The translations under genes were made by a program, and so were the position numbers. Below, piece by piece: positions 1 through 6,586 of a DNA stretch of 35,531 nt (the first letter of the stretch is position 1; each line of letters opens with the position of its first letter). The stretch is from contig JANQHO010000083.1 in NCBI GenBank assembly GCA_028277105.1, forward strand, positions 1-35,531, in the 5' to 3' direction. The notes below the pieces were generated by a model. The model was not told the origin of the DNA. It saw only the letters and a list, made by a program, of their open reading frames with translations, and ran no database searches. Source of the DNA: Owenweeksia sp. (GTDB taxonomy: Bacteria > Bacteroidota > Bacteroidia > Flavobacteriales > Schleiferiaceae).

Positions 1-1
1 C

Positions 2-286
2 AATGCCAAGTATAGCGCTTCGGTCAATTGGAACGAGGAAAAGGAGATGATCGTTATGGATCATCTTTCCCCACCTGACGATAAACTGAAAGGAGTGTAC
101 CGCATGTACGGCCCCGATTTTAGTTATGACGGCCTGGAATGGGATGACGGCTGGTGGCATCTGCGGGAAAGCATCAAGTTCAATACCGGGCAGGATATTC
201 CCCTTACCACGCCCGACCGTCCTCTCGATCTCCCTCCTTCTAAAAAGCAGAGAAGGCCGGCCACCGCGGGCGGAGGAAATAATTAA
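2..286 (+). CDS. C-terminal end of an unrecognised protein (5' truncated by window edge)
   Basis: The frame beginning at base 2 is open from the window edge to the TAA at 284-286, giving about 94 residues, so the true start lies outside the window and the internal ATG at 47 need not be the start. The visible part is rich in Asp, Trp and Tyr, with a short aromatic stretch reading GPDFSYDGLEWDDGWWHL, and it ends in a basic, Pro/Gly-rich tail. The aromatic part resembles C-terminal segments of conserved Bacteroidota proteins of unknown function, but I do not recognise a named family. It lies 63 bp upstream of serC on the same strand. A separate promoter-like box in that gap makes shared transcription uncertain. 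Confidence 0.6.
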   Translation, partial: NAKYSASVNWNEEKEMIVMDHLSPPDDKLKGVYRMYGPDFSYDGLEWDDGWWHLRESIKFNTGQDIPLTTPDRPLDLPPSKKQRRPATAGGGNN

Positions 287-320
287 TCCTTGCTTAACCT
301 CTGGCCCATATTGAAATTGT

Positions 321-328
321 TACTTTTG
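321..328 (+). promoter_or_regulatory. Putative Bacteroidota -7 box for serC
   Basis: The octamer TACTTTTG matches the Bacteroidota -7 consensus TAnnTTTG exactly and lies 21 bp before the serC ATG, which would give a very short leader. No good TTTG -33 element lies 19-21 bp upstream; the nearest TTG is at 290-292, which is too far. The call rests on the -7 match only. Confidence 0.35.
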
Positions 329-349
329 GCCCGTAATTAAGTTCACACC

Positions 350-1423
350 ATGCAAAAACACAATTTCTCTGCCGGGCCCTGTATCCTTCCTCCGGAGGTT
401 CTGCAGCAAGCTTCACAGGCGGTACTTAACTTCGATAATTTAGACCTTTCCCTGATCGAGATCAGCCACCGCAGCAAGAATTTCATTGCCGTGATGGAAA
501 AGGCGCAGGCTTTAGCTAAAGAGTTGCTGAGTGTACCTGGAGGTTATTCCGTATTGTTCCTGCAAGGTGGTGCCAGCCTCGAATTTGTGATGGTTCCCTT
601 TAACCTGATGAAGAAAGAAGGAGGTAAGGCGGCTTATACCGATACGGGAAGCTGGAGTTCCAAAGCCATTAAAGAGGCTAAAAGAGTGGGTGAAGTTGAG
701 GTAGTGGGAAGCTCCAAAGACAGCAATTACAATTTTATCCCTAAAGGTTATACTATTCCGGCAGAAGTAGATTATTTCCACTGTACTTCCAATAATACTA
801 TTTTCGGAACACATATGAAAGAATTCCCTCAGGTAGATACCTTGATGGTATGTGATATGTCGTCTGATATTTTAAGCCGCCAGATCAATGTAGCCGATTT
901 TGACCTGATCTATGCCGGGGCCCAGAAAAATATGGGACCGGCTGGAGCTACTATGGTGATCGTAAAAGACGAGATACTCGGTAAAACCGGGCGCGATATT
1001 CCCGCTTACCTGGATTATAGAACGCATATCGATAAAGATTCCATGTTCAATACCCCACCTGTATTTTCGGTTTATGTTTCCATGCTTACGCTGCAGTGGT
1101 TGAAAGATAAGGGAGGGGTGAGTTGGATAGAAGACATCAACCAGCAGAAAGCCGACCTGATCTACAGTGAAATTGACCGCAATCCACTGTTTACAGGTAC
1201 GGCTGCCAAAGAAGATCGCTCTAATATGAATGCCTGTTTTGTACCGGCAGAAGGGGTGAATACGGAAGAGTTTGACAAAATGTGGCAGGAAGCCGGCATC
1301 AGCGGTATTAACGGCCACCGTTCGGTAGGCGGTTACCGCGCCAGCATGTACAATGCTTTGCCATTGGAAAGCGTGCAGGTGCTGGTGGATGTGATGAAGG
1401 AATTTGAAAGAGTAAAAGCTTAA
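350..1423 (+). CDS. serC: Phosphoserine aminotransferase
   Basis: This is a class V aminotransferase of 357 residues, the usual SerC length. It converts 3-phosphohydroxypyruvate and glutamate to O-phosphoserine and 2-oxoglutarate in the cytoplasm, the second step of serine synthesis, and may also serve pyridoxal phosphate synthesis. The N-terminus HNFSAGPCILPPEV is the family signature. The PLP-binding lysine is Lys193 within AGAQKNMGPAG. The C-terminal GHRSVGGYRASMYNALP segment, which helps bind the phosphate group, is intact. The ATG at 350 directly precedes the conserved N-terminal motif, so the start is well supported. serA follows after 10 bp, which indicates a serCA operon. No serB-like phosphatase is in the window. 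A 214-residue open frame on the opposite strand (872-1516) is a shadow. Confidence 0.97.
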   Translation: MQKHNFSAGPCILPPEVLQQASQAVLNFDNLDLSLIEISHRSKNFIAVMEKAQALAKELLSVPGGYSVLFLQGGASLEFVMVPFNLMKKEGGKAAYTDTGSWSSKAIKEAKRVGEVEVVGSSKDSNYNFIPKGYTIPAEVDYFHCTSNNTIFGTHMKEFPQVDTLMVCDMSSDILSRQINVADFDLIYAGAQKNMGPAGATMVIVKDEILGKTGRDIPAYLDYRTHIDKDSMFNTPPVFSVYVSMLTLQWLKDKGGVSWIEDINQQKADLIYSEIDRNPLFTGTAAKEDRSNMNACFVPAEGVNTEEFDKMWQEAGISGINGHRSVGGYRASMYNALPLESVQVLVDVMKEFERVKA

Positions 1424-1433
1424 AAAGAGAAAC

Positions 1434-2399
1434 ATGAAGATTCTAGCCAACGATGGCATTTCCCCTTCCGGCAAAGCTAAATTGGAAGCAGCCGGTTTTA
1501 CAGTAGACACTACCAAAGTAGCCCAGGAGCAACTGGAGAATTACATCAAAGAAAATAATATCAACGCCATTTTAGTGCGCAGCGCTACCAAAGTGCGTCA
1601 AGACCTGATCGATGCCTGTATAGATCAGATCAAACTGATCGGCCGCGGTGGGGTAGGGATGGATAATATAGACGTGGACTATGCCAGGAGCAAGGGCATC
1701 CACGTGATCAATACTCCGGCTGCCAGCACCCGTTCCGTGGCGGAACTGGTTTTTGCCCACCTTTCCGGCATGGTGCGCTTTCTTTTTGACGCCAACCAAA
1801 AAATGCCTTTGGAAGGGGAGACCCAATTCAAGCAACTGAAGAAAAGTTATTCGGCTGGAACAGAACTTCAGGGCAAAACCATCGGTATTATCGGTTTTGG
1901 ACGTATCGGGCAGGAAGTGGCCCGCATAGCCTACGGCCTGGGTATGTACATCCTGGCGCACGACCGTTCTACCCTTTCCGAAACCCTGGAAATTTCCTTT
2001 TCTGACGGCCAGAGCATTTCCACCAAAGTAAATTGCGTGAGCTTTGAGGAGGTGCTTCAAAATTCAGATTTTATTTCCATCCACGTTTCCGGAGCCGGTC
2101 AAACCCTGATAGGTGAAAAGGAAATCGCCATGATGAAAGACCAGGCGGGTATTGTGAACACCGCCCGCGGTGGGGTAGTAGATGAAGAAGCTCTTTTAAA
2201 AGCCCTGGACAGTGGCAAACTGCGTTATGCTGCCCTGGATGTTTTTGTGAACGAGCCCACTCCGGCTATGAATGTATTGATGAGTCCTTATACTTCGCTT
2301 TCGCCCCACATTGGTGCCGCTACTTTGGAGGCTCAAGACCGTATAGGGGAAGAGCTGGCCGAGCAGATCATTGATTTGTTGGCGGTAGAGGCGGAGTAA
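1434..2399 (+). CDS. serA: D-3-phosphoglycerate dehydrogenase, short form without ACT domain
   Basis: This is a D-isomer-specific 2-hydroxyacid dehydrogenase of 321 residues. It oxidises 3-phosphoglycerate to 3-phosphohydroxypyruvate with NAD+, the first committed step of serine synthesis. The Rossmann motif GFGRIG lies at residues 154-159. The catalytic set is complete: Arg245 in NTARGG, Glu274 in VNEP and His292 in SPHIG. The protein ends right after the catalytic fold, so it lacks the C-terminal ACT or ASB domains that give serine feedback inhibition in longer SerA proteins; serine control at the enzyme level is therefore not expected (inference). The 10-bp gap after serC and the matched pathway role make SerA much more likely than another hydroxyacid dehydrogenase. 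Confidence 0.94.
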   Translation: MKILANDGISPSGKAKLEAAGFTVDTTKVAQEQLENYIKENNINAILVRSATKVRQDLIDACIDQIKLIGRGGVGMDNIDVDYARSKGIHVINTPAASTRSVAELVFAHLSGMVRFLFDANQKMPLEGETQFKQLKKSYSAGTELQGKTIGIIGFGRIGQEVARIAYGLGMYILAHDRSTLSETLEISFSDGQSISTKVNCVSFEEVLQNSDFISIHVSGAGQTLIGEKEIAMMKDQAGIVNTARGGVVDEEALLKALDSGKLRYAALDVFVNEPTPAMNVLMSPYTSLSPHIGAATLEAQDRIGEELAEQIIDLLAVEAE

Positions 2400-2832
2400 A
2401 CTTTCTCTGGTTCAAAGTTGTAAAGTCTAAGGTTTAAGGTTCATCGCCTGACTGGTCCCTATCGGGAGGAATCCGTCAGGCGGGCGGGTGAGGCGAAGCA
2501 GAGACCCGCGATCTCACTCTCTTTGTACACACTGGATCTAATGTACAGGCAGCCTCTTTGGCCGGAATGTGATTCGTAAAAAAGTATAATGCTGTATTTT
2601 TGATACAAGCTGGCATTTTTATATTCTCTTGCTGAAACTTACTGCCACAAAATTCCCCGGTAAGCCATAATCAACCTTCAGAAAATGTGTTAGCTTTGAG
2701 GTAATGCGGTTCGCGTTGGTAAGCGTTTAAAATTATAGAAGTACTTAACTGGCAATGTTTAAAACAAAAAAATATCCATGAAGTCTATTGTTTTTATTTA
2801 CCAGTTAATTGTAGTCAACTAGAAAAATTGAC
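2400..2832. other. Intergenic region with REP-like hairpin and a distant inverted repeat
   Basis: No convincing gene lies in these 433 bases. The first part holds a REP-like hairpin (2445-2482) followed by GC-rich sequence to about 2510, and the rest is AT-rich. A TAGCTTTG box at 2691-2698 fits TAnnTTTG, but it is 135 bp from the next start. An 8-bp inverted repeat, TTAACTGG at 2745-2752 and CCAGTTAA at 2801-2808, flanks 48 bp just before the lipoprotein gene and could be an operator. No clear Rho-independent terminator with a U-tract follows serA. Confidence 0.5.
2445..2482 (-). repeat. REP-like palindromic element, copy 1
   Basis: The outer arms CGCCTGAC (2445-2452) and GTCAGGCG (2475-2482) are perfect inverted repeats, and an inner hairpin TCCC-TATC-GGGA lies at 2456-2467. 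On the minus strand the element reads GCCTGACGGATTCCTCCC and continues to AGTCAG. The plus strand at 6194-6230 carries a diverged copy with the same order of blocks. An intergenic position, nested hairpins and a second copy fit a dispersed REP-type repeat. Acting as a transcription terminator for serCA is an alternative, but no U-run follows. Confidence 0.65.
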
Positions 2833-3690
2833 ATGAATTACATTAAATCATTATCCATTATTTCCGGACTTATTTTTCTTATTTCATGTAATGAGAATGA
2901 AATGTCGCATTCCGAGAGGGATAATTCTATGATTGAGGCTCATACTCAAAAAACAGATAAAATTCAGGTACTGAATTTTGGAACCTTTCATATGGGACTT
3001 ACTAATGACGCGCATTCAACTGAATTCAATGAACGTGACAAAGAAAATCAAGCTAAAGTTCATGAAGTAGCCAGAAAATTAGCAGCATTTAAACCCACAG
3101 TTATCGTAGTTGAAACAGCTCCGGGGTATGATAATAAACTTCAGTCACTATACAGTAAATATCGAGAAGACTCAACGATGTCCTTTAAAAATCCATCGGA
3201 AGTTGAACTTTTAGCTTTTGAAATAGGTAGACTGAGTGAAGCCAGCAGAATTTATGGGATTGACCATAGTATGGAGTACAATTATAATATAGCAGGAGAA
3301 ATTGATAATACGATCGATCCCGCTACGGTAAATGACTATTATAACAACCCATTTAGAACTACCCCAGAAATAAATGTTAATGAAGACACACTGTCTTTGC
3401 TTGAAAACCTCATGTTGACCAATAGGGATAAATACTTGGATTTTCTGTTGACTATTAATGCCGACATCCTCACACATGCTGGCACAAAAGATAGTTTTGA
3501 AGGTGCTGATGAGGCAGCTAAGTATTATCAGCGGAATTTGAGAATGTATTCAAATCTCAACCGAATAGCTCTTGATAAGGAAGACAGAGTTTTTATTCTA
3601 ATGGGAGCAAGCCATACAGCATTTTTCAGGGACTTCATAAGTAGAAGTCCGAAGTATGAAATGGTTAATACTTTTGATTATCTAGAATAA
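2833..3690 (+). CDS. DUF5694-like lipoprotein (TraB/ChaN/EreA-like fold suspected)
   Basis: The 285-residue product starts with a lipoprotein signal whose lipobox LISC places the lipidated cysteine at residue 19, followed by Asn-Glu, so it is membrane-anchored in the periplasm. The mature part opens with the strand LNFGTFHMG (residues 47-55), then Glu94 in VVVETAP, and ends with GASHTAFF (residues 258-265). The GTFH, Glu and GxxH pattern matches DUF5694 proteins and the wider TraB/ChaN/EreA-like group, where these residues form a likely metal or hydrolase site. The substrate is unknown. It stands alone, with a 433-bp gap before it and convergent genes after it. Its sequence looks more AT-rich than serC-serA, which could mean separate acquisition. 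Confidence 0.72.
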   Translation: MNYIKSLSIISGLIFLISCNENEMSHSERDNSMIEAHTQKTDKIQVLNFGTFHMGLTNDAHSTEFNERDKENQAKVHEVARKLAAFKPTVIVVETAPGYDNKLQSLYSKYREDSTMSFKNPSEVELLAFEIGRLSEASRIYGIDHSMEYNYNIAGEIDNTIDPATVNDYYNNPFRTTPEINVNEDTLSLLENLMLTNRDKYLDFLLTINADILTHAGTKDSFEGADEAAKYYQRNLRMYSNLNRIALDKEDRVFILMGASHTAFFRDFISRSPKYEMVNTFDYLE

Positions 3691-4060
3691 AACTGGCTAC
3701 AATAAAACGCTCTATACAAGACGTATTGAACCACATTTTCAGGATGATATCCTGTCAAACATTAGTGCTGTTGATAGGCCCCGGGCCGTTAATCAGCAAA
3801 AGTTCAATGCCTTTGCTAGTTGTCCGGATCGAGCGCAGCCAAAGCCTATTTTTATTTTTCAACTTCGCTCAAGGTGGTTAACCAAATGAAGAAGTGCAGT
3901 GTCAGTCTGAGTATCCCGAAAGCAAAGCTTTCGAGGATGTATCGAAGACTGGCGTTTGGAATTTTTTCACCCTTCGATACGATTTTGCTAACGCAAGATC
4001 ACTCATGGTGCAGCGGTTATATCATTGACAACCTATCCTTATGTTGATTATTAAAATTGC
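3691..4060. other. Convergent intergenic region, hairpin-rich, no supported gene
   Basis: This space separates the plus-strand lipoprotein gene from the minus-strand outer-membrane-like gene. It holds several short perfect hairpins: AGGAT-GAT-ATCCT at 3741-3753, GGCCC-C-GGGCC at 3777-3787, and a further pair at 3917-3980. One or more may work as bidirectional terminators, although none has a strong U-tract. A 75-codon open frame at 3820-4047 runs through these hairpins and shows no family resemblance, so it is not called. Confidence 0.5.
3917..3980. repeat. Nested inverted repeats in intergenic space
   Basis: CGAAAGC (3917-3923) and GCTTTCG (3927-3933) form a perfect 7-bp stem with a 3-nt loop. 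GTATCGAAG (3939-3947) pairs with CTTCGATAC (3972-3980) as a 9-bp stem around 24 nt. This TATCGAAG/CTTCGATA style resembles dispersed intergenic repeats in Bacteroidota, but there is only one copy in the window, so repeat-family membership is an inference. Confidence 0.5.
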
Positions 4061-4726
4061 TTAGAGCTCTTTTCGGATAAAGATGCCGATGTTGCGGAGC
4101 TCCATGAAGTCGCTACCTATAAAAGTTTGATCCAGCCCTATACCTACCTGAAAATAATCTTTGTAGCCTATTCTCAGCCTGAACTGCTGGTAACTGAAAA
4201 GGTGTTCTTCAAACTGATGGTCAACGGTGGTGGCGAATATAATTTGGGAGAACAGGCTGTAGCGTTCACTTAATTTAGGCGTATAAAGGAAGATACCAGA
4301 AAGCTCATATTCTATTTCATCATTGAAGACTACGGTGGGAAATAAGTTCATAAACAGATCTCCCCTGGGGTTGAAATAGGAGTAGGAAACAGCAGCAATA
4401 GGGTTAAAAATACCATTGGCATGTATACCCCCTGCAGAAATCCCCCAATTGGAGGTGAGGTTGTAGGTAAACTGGGAACTGATCAGGGAAGAATTAAAGA
4501 CATCTTCTTCATAGTCAGCAGTAAAGCGGGCCATGCTAAAGAGATTTACCTTTTGTTTTTTGTCCAGGTCTTTAAAAAAGAAGAACTGGTGTTGCAGTTG
4601 TTCATCACCGGCTAATACCTCTACTGGTATCTGAGCCTTGGCGTTTGAAGAGATCAGGATAAAACTTAAAAGAACAAGAAGCTTGAAGAAGCTCAGTTTT
4701 TTAAATACAGTAGTTAAAGATTTCAT
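4061..4726 (-). CDS. Small exported outer-membrane beta-barrel-like protein, function unknown
   Basis: The 221-residue product starts with a Sec signal peptide: basic residues, a hydrophobic core around residues 13-28 and NAKAQ as the likely cleavage site near residue 32. The mature part has alternating hydrophobic and polar residues with many aromatics, typical of amphipathic strands in small outer-membrane barrels, for example QFTYNLTSNWGISAGGI and QFRLRIGYKDYFQVGIG. It ends in IGIFIRKEL rather than a terminal Phe. I recognise no named family. The start lies 7 bp downstream of the SnoaL-like gene stop on the same strand, so the two genes are probably co-transcribed. An exported protein paired with a small cytoplasmic pocket protein gives no clear shared role. 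Confidence 0.7.
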   Translation of the reverse strand: MKSLTTVFKKLSFFKLLVLLSFILISSNAKAQIPVEVLAGDEQLQHQFFFFKDLDKKQKVNLFSMARFTADYEEDVFNSSLISSQFTYNLTSNWGISAGGIHANGIFNPIAAVSYSYFNPRGDLFMNLFPTVVFNDEIEYELSGIFLYTPKLSERYSLFSQIIFATTVDHQFEEHLFSYQQFRLRIGYKDYFQVGIGLDQTFIGSDFMELRNIGIFIRKEL

Positions 4727-4733
4727 AGCCGAT

Positions 4734-5147
4734 TTATTTTAAGAGAGTTATTAAATTGATGGTATTGCCGGGCTTAAGAGGATCGAAGTATTCGGTATAG
4801 CTGCTGATCTTTCCCCATTTCTTGAATTCAAAGATTCCAATGTTGGAATCCCGGTAGAAATCCTGGCTGTTGCTGATGAGGTGCTGGGTTTTAAGAAATA
4901 CCGCCCCTTTGTTCCGGTTGACGAAAACATCTTCAATGGAAAAGGACAGCCGGGCGTACAGGTCGCAAGAGGTGCGGCCATACCTGTTGATGGCTTCCCT
5001 TCCGTGCAGGGATTTATTGACCAGTTCACAAGCATAAGGGAAAGTGATGGTGGCATCTTCCGACCACAGCCTGATCCAGTTGTTCAGGTCTTTTTGTTCC
5101 AACAGCAGGTAGAAACGTTGAATAGTATTTTGATAATTCGTTTTCAT
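4734..5147 (-). CDS. SnoaL-like / NTF2-fold protein
   Basis: The 137-residue product has the NTF2-like pattern: an N-terminal helix (IQRFYLLLEQKDLNNWIRLW), then SEDATITFPYA, then HGREAINRY, and beta strands ending in YTEYFDPLK. This is the usual length of SnoaL-like small-molecule-binding or isomerase proteins. No signal peptide is seen, so it is likely cytoplasmic. The substrate cannot be inferred. It lies 83 bp downstream of the AraC-type regulator and 7 bp upstream of the outer-membrane-like gene, all on the minus strand. In many bacteria SnoaL-like genes sit beside AraC or TetR regulators that control them, and a hairpin immediately upstream of the start fits local regulation. Confidence 0.75.
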   Translation of the reverse strand: MKTNYQNTIQRFYLLLEQKDLNNWIRLWSEDATITFPYACELVNKSLHGREAINRYGRTSCDLYARLSFSIEDVFVNRNKGAVFLKTQHLISNSQDFYRDSNIGIFEFKKWGKISSYTEYFDPLKPGNTINLITLLK

Positions 5148-5157
5148 GATGCTTTTT

Positions 5158-5176
5158 CAGTGTTTGATCAACACTG
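5158..5176 (-). promoter_or_regulatory. Hairpin/operator-like palindrome before the SnoaL-like gene
   Basis: CAGTGTT (5158-5164) and AACACTG (5170-5176) form a perfect 7-bp inverted repeat around 5 nt. It ends 10 bp before the ATG at 5147 of the minus-strand SnoaL-like gene, between that gene and the AraC-type regulator. The position suits an operator or a leader hairpin affecting translation. No U-tract follows on the minus strand, so a terminator is unlikely. Confidence 0.4.
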
Positions 5177-5230
5177 CAATATTCGCATCACAAGCTCAGG
5201 GGCTGATTATCAAAAAGGGAGAATACTTTA

Positions 5231-6115
5231 TCAATTCCTCCTCTCCTCCCTGAATTGGTTGGGAGAGTAGTTAGTTATCCTTTTAAAGAGGCGGGAAAAG
5301 TTGCTCAGTTCATCAAATCCCAGTTTGTAGGCAATTTCGGTAAAGGTGAGATTGGATTGCAGGATGAGGCCTTTAGCCTTTTCGATGGTCGATTCCTGAA
5401 TGATTTTCAAGGCAGTTTTATTCAAAACCCTTTTGGTAAGCGTATTGAGCTGTTTGGTGGTCAACGCCATTTCATCGGCATAAAACTGAACGCTTTGGTG
5501 GTCAGAATTCTTTTCCAGCAAACTCTGGAAGTGATCGATGACCTCTTCGGGGCGGGATGAAAAAGCGCTCTTGGTCTCCTTGAGAATGGTTTGTGATCTC
5601 AACACCAATACACATAAAAGACTGGTGAGTATTTTATTGCTGTATCGACTGGGATTCTCATACTCAGCAAGCATCAGCTTTACCCAGTTGGAAAGGTCAT
5701 TGTATTCCTCATGGGTAAGCTGGTGGTAACTTTCGTATTCCCGTTTAAAGAAAGGGACGGATATATTCAGTTTACCCAAATTCTGATAAGCTTGTTTGGA
5801 AAAATAGATCATATACCCTTTAGACCTGGTGTCCTCTGTTACTCTGTATGACTGCAACTGATCGGGTGCAATAAAACAGATGCAGGGTTCTCCCTGAGGG
5901 CGATAAAACTTGCCATCTATGGCAAACTCAATATAGTTTTGATCTTCAGCCAGTGAGATCTCAAAAAATTCATTGCGAAAGAAACTCATTTGCTTGACTG
6001 CCGATTCGGGAATGCTGTTAAGGTCTATGACAAATACTTCCAGCTCATTTTTTGAATGGCTTAGCTCAATTGCCTCAACAAAATCCTGGTATTTCTCAAA
6101 GTTGGTTTCTTTCAT
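5231..6115 (-). CDS. AraC-family transcriptional regulator
   Basis: The 294-residue product has an N-terminal cupin-like sensor region (about residues 15-170) with strands such as YRPQGEPCICFIAPDQ, and a C-terminal AraC/XylS DNA-binding domain at about residues 205-294. The second helix-turn-helix is clear: LTFTEIAYKLGFDELSNFSR, followed by FKRITNYSPNQFRE, which matches the family signature GFxxxSxFxRxFKxxxGxSPxxFR. The first is near MALTTKQLNTLTKRVLNKT. It is a cytoplasmic regulator with an unknown effector. It is the first gene of a minus-strand group with the SnoaL-like and outer-membrane-like genes, which are its likely targets (inference). The upstream region is shared with the divergent giant-protein operon. 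Confidence 0.92.
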   Translation of the reverse strand: MKETNFEKYQDFVEAIELSHSKNELEVFVIDLNSIPESAVKQMSFFRNEFFEISLAEDQNYIEFAIDGKFYRPQGEPCICFIAPDQLQSYRVTEDTRSKGYMIYFSKQAYQNLGKLNISVPFFKREYESYHQLTHEEYNDLSNWVKLMLAEYENPSRYSNKILTSLLCVLVLRSQTILKETKSAFSSRPEEVIDHFQSLLEKNSDHQSVQFYADEMALTTKQLNTLTKRVLNKTALKIIQESTIEKAKGLILQSNLTFTEIAYKLGFDELSNFSRLFKRITNYSPNQFREERRN

Positions 6116-6193
6116 TGAGTTTATTTCCAGCTAATATCCACAAGGCTAAAAGTATCGGATTTTTACAAATAACAACAGTGTTCGACTTCGCTT

Positions 6194-6230
6194 GCCTGAT
6201 GGATTTCCTCCCAAAAGGGATGGCAGTCAG
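6194..6230 (+). repeat. REP-like palindromic element, copy 2 (diverged)
   Basis: The plus strand reads GCCTGATGGATTTCCTCCC, then AAAAGGGA, and ends AGTCAG. This matches block by block the minus strand of 2445-2482, with a few substitutions and one extra T. The inner TCCC-AAAA-GGGA hairpin is kept while the outer arms are degraded. It lies in the space before the giant operon. Confidence 0.6.
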
Positions 6231-6263
6231 AGCAGCTAACGGGCCAAGTGTTAACCCCTCAGA

Positions 6264-6280
6264 GCAGTTATGTTAACTGC
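6264..6280. promoter_or_regulatory. 17-bp palindrome, operator candidate
   Basis: GCAGTTA (6264-6270) and TAACTGC (6274-6280) form a perfect inverted repeat with a 3-bp centre. It lies between the AraC-type gene and the giant operon. A dimeric regulator site is possible, but so is a remnant of the adjacent REP-like element. Confidence 0.35.
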
Positions 6281-6412
6281 GCCTTTCCGTAGACAAGCCT
6301 GTAAAGTCAAAACAGCTTCAGGAACCATAATTAAACTCTCAATATATTGAAATAGTGGAGGTTGGGTTTTTTTCTTGAAGCTAATAATTTAATCTGCCTG
6401 ATGAATTACCGC

Positions 6413-6430
6413 GTAGACAAATGGTAGACA
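6413..6430 (+). promoter_or_regulatory. Tandem GTAGACA direct repeat (shared operator candidate, copy 1)
   Basis: Two GTAGACA heptamers (6413-6419 and 6424-6430) are separated by 4 bp, so they repeat every 11 bp, about one helical turn. The same arrangement occurs at 23319-23336 before the second large operon. Seven conserved bases plus a 4-bp spacer is the layout of PhoB-type boxes, which points to a head-to-tail OmpR/PhoB-family binding site, although the heptamer itself is different. It lies about 58 bp before the -7-like box at 6480. Confidence 0.55.
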
Positions 6431-6479
6431 TGCGCTATAATAACTACCTGATTTGTGAATATAAGAAGTATGATGAAGC

Positions 6480-6487
6480 TAATTTTG
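6480..6487 (+). promoter_or_regulatory. Putative -7 box of the giant operon
   Basis: TAATTTTG matches TAnnTTTG exactly. A TTTG at 6452-6455 could be the -33 element, but the 24-bp spacer is longer than the usual 19-21. The leader to the ATG at 6587 would be about 90 nt. Confidence 0.4.
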
Positions 6488-6586
6488 TCAGCTTAGTAAG
6501 CTGTTACACAAAGATTTACTTTTTATATAATTTCTATTTTATTGAACAGGTTGCTGCCCTGAAGAAAGAAACCAACCGCTTCTATT

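Larger units (their letters stand above)
6116..6586. other. Divergent intergenic region between AraC-type gene and giant operon
   Basis: These 471 bases hold a REP-like copy (6194-6230), a palindrome (6264-6280), a single GTAGACA at 6289-6295, a tandem GTAGACA pair (6413-6430) and a -7-like TAATTTTG box (6480-6487). An open frame of 95 codons (6421-6708) overlaps the giant gene start in another frame, has no signal peptide or domain, and covers the promoter-like motifs, so it is not called. No RNA gene is recognised. Confidence 0.55.

Noticed and set aside
872..1516. 214-codon minus-strand open frame opposite serC
   Set aside because: It is fully antisense to serC and serA, which have clear catalytic motifs; the protein shows no domain.
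2400..2520. Riboswitch or structured RNA downstream of serA
   Set aside because: The structure is a simple nested palindrome that recurs at 6194-6230, which fits a dispersed repeat; no known riboswitch core was seen.
3820..4047. 75-codon plus-strand open frame
   Set aside because: It runs through hairpin-rich intergenic sequence, has no recognisable motif or signal, and its start has no supporting context.
4881..5270. 129-codon plus-strand open frame
   Set aside because: It is antisense to the SnoaL-like gene and the end of the AraC-type gene, both of which show family features.
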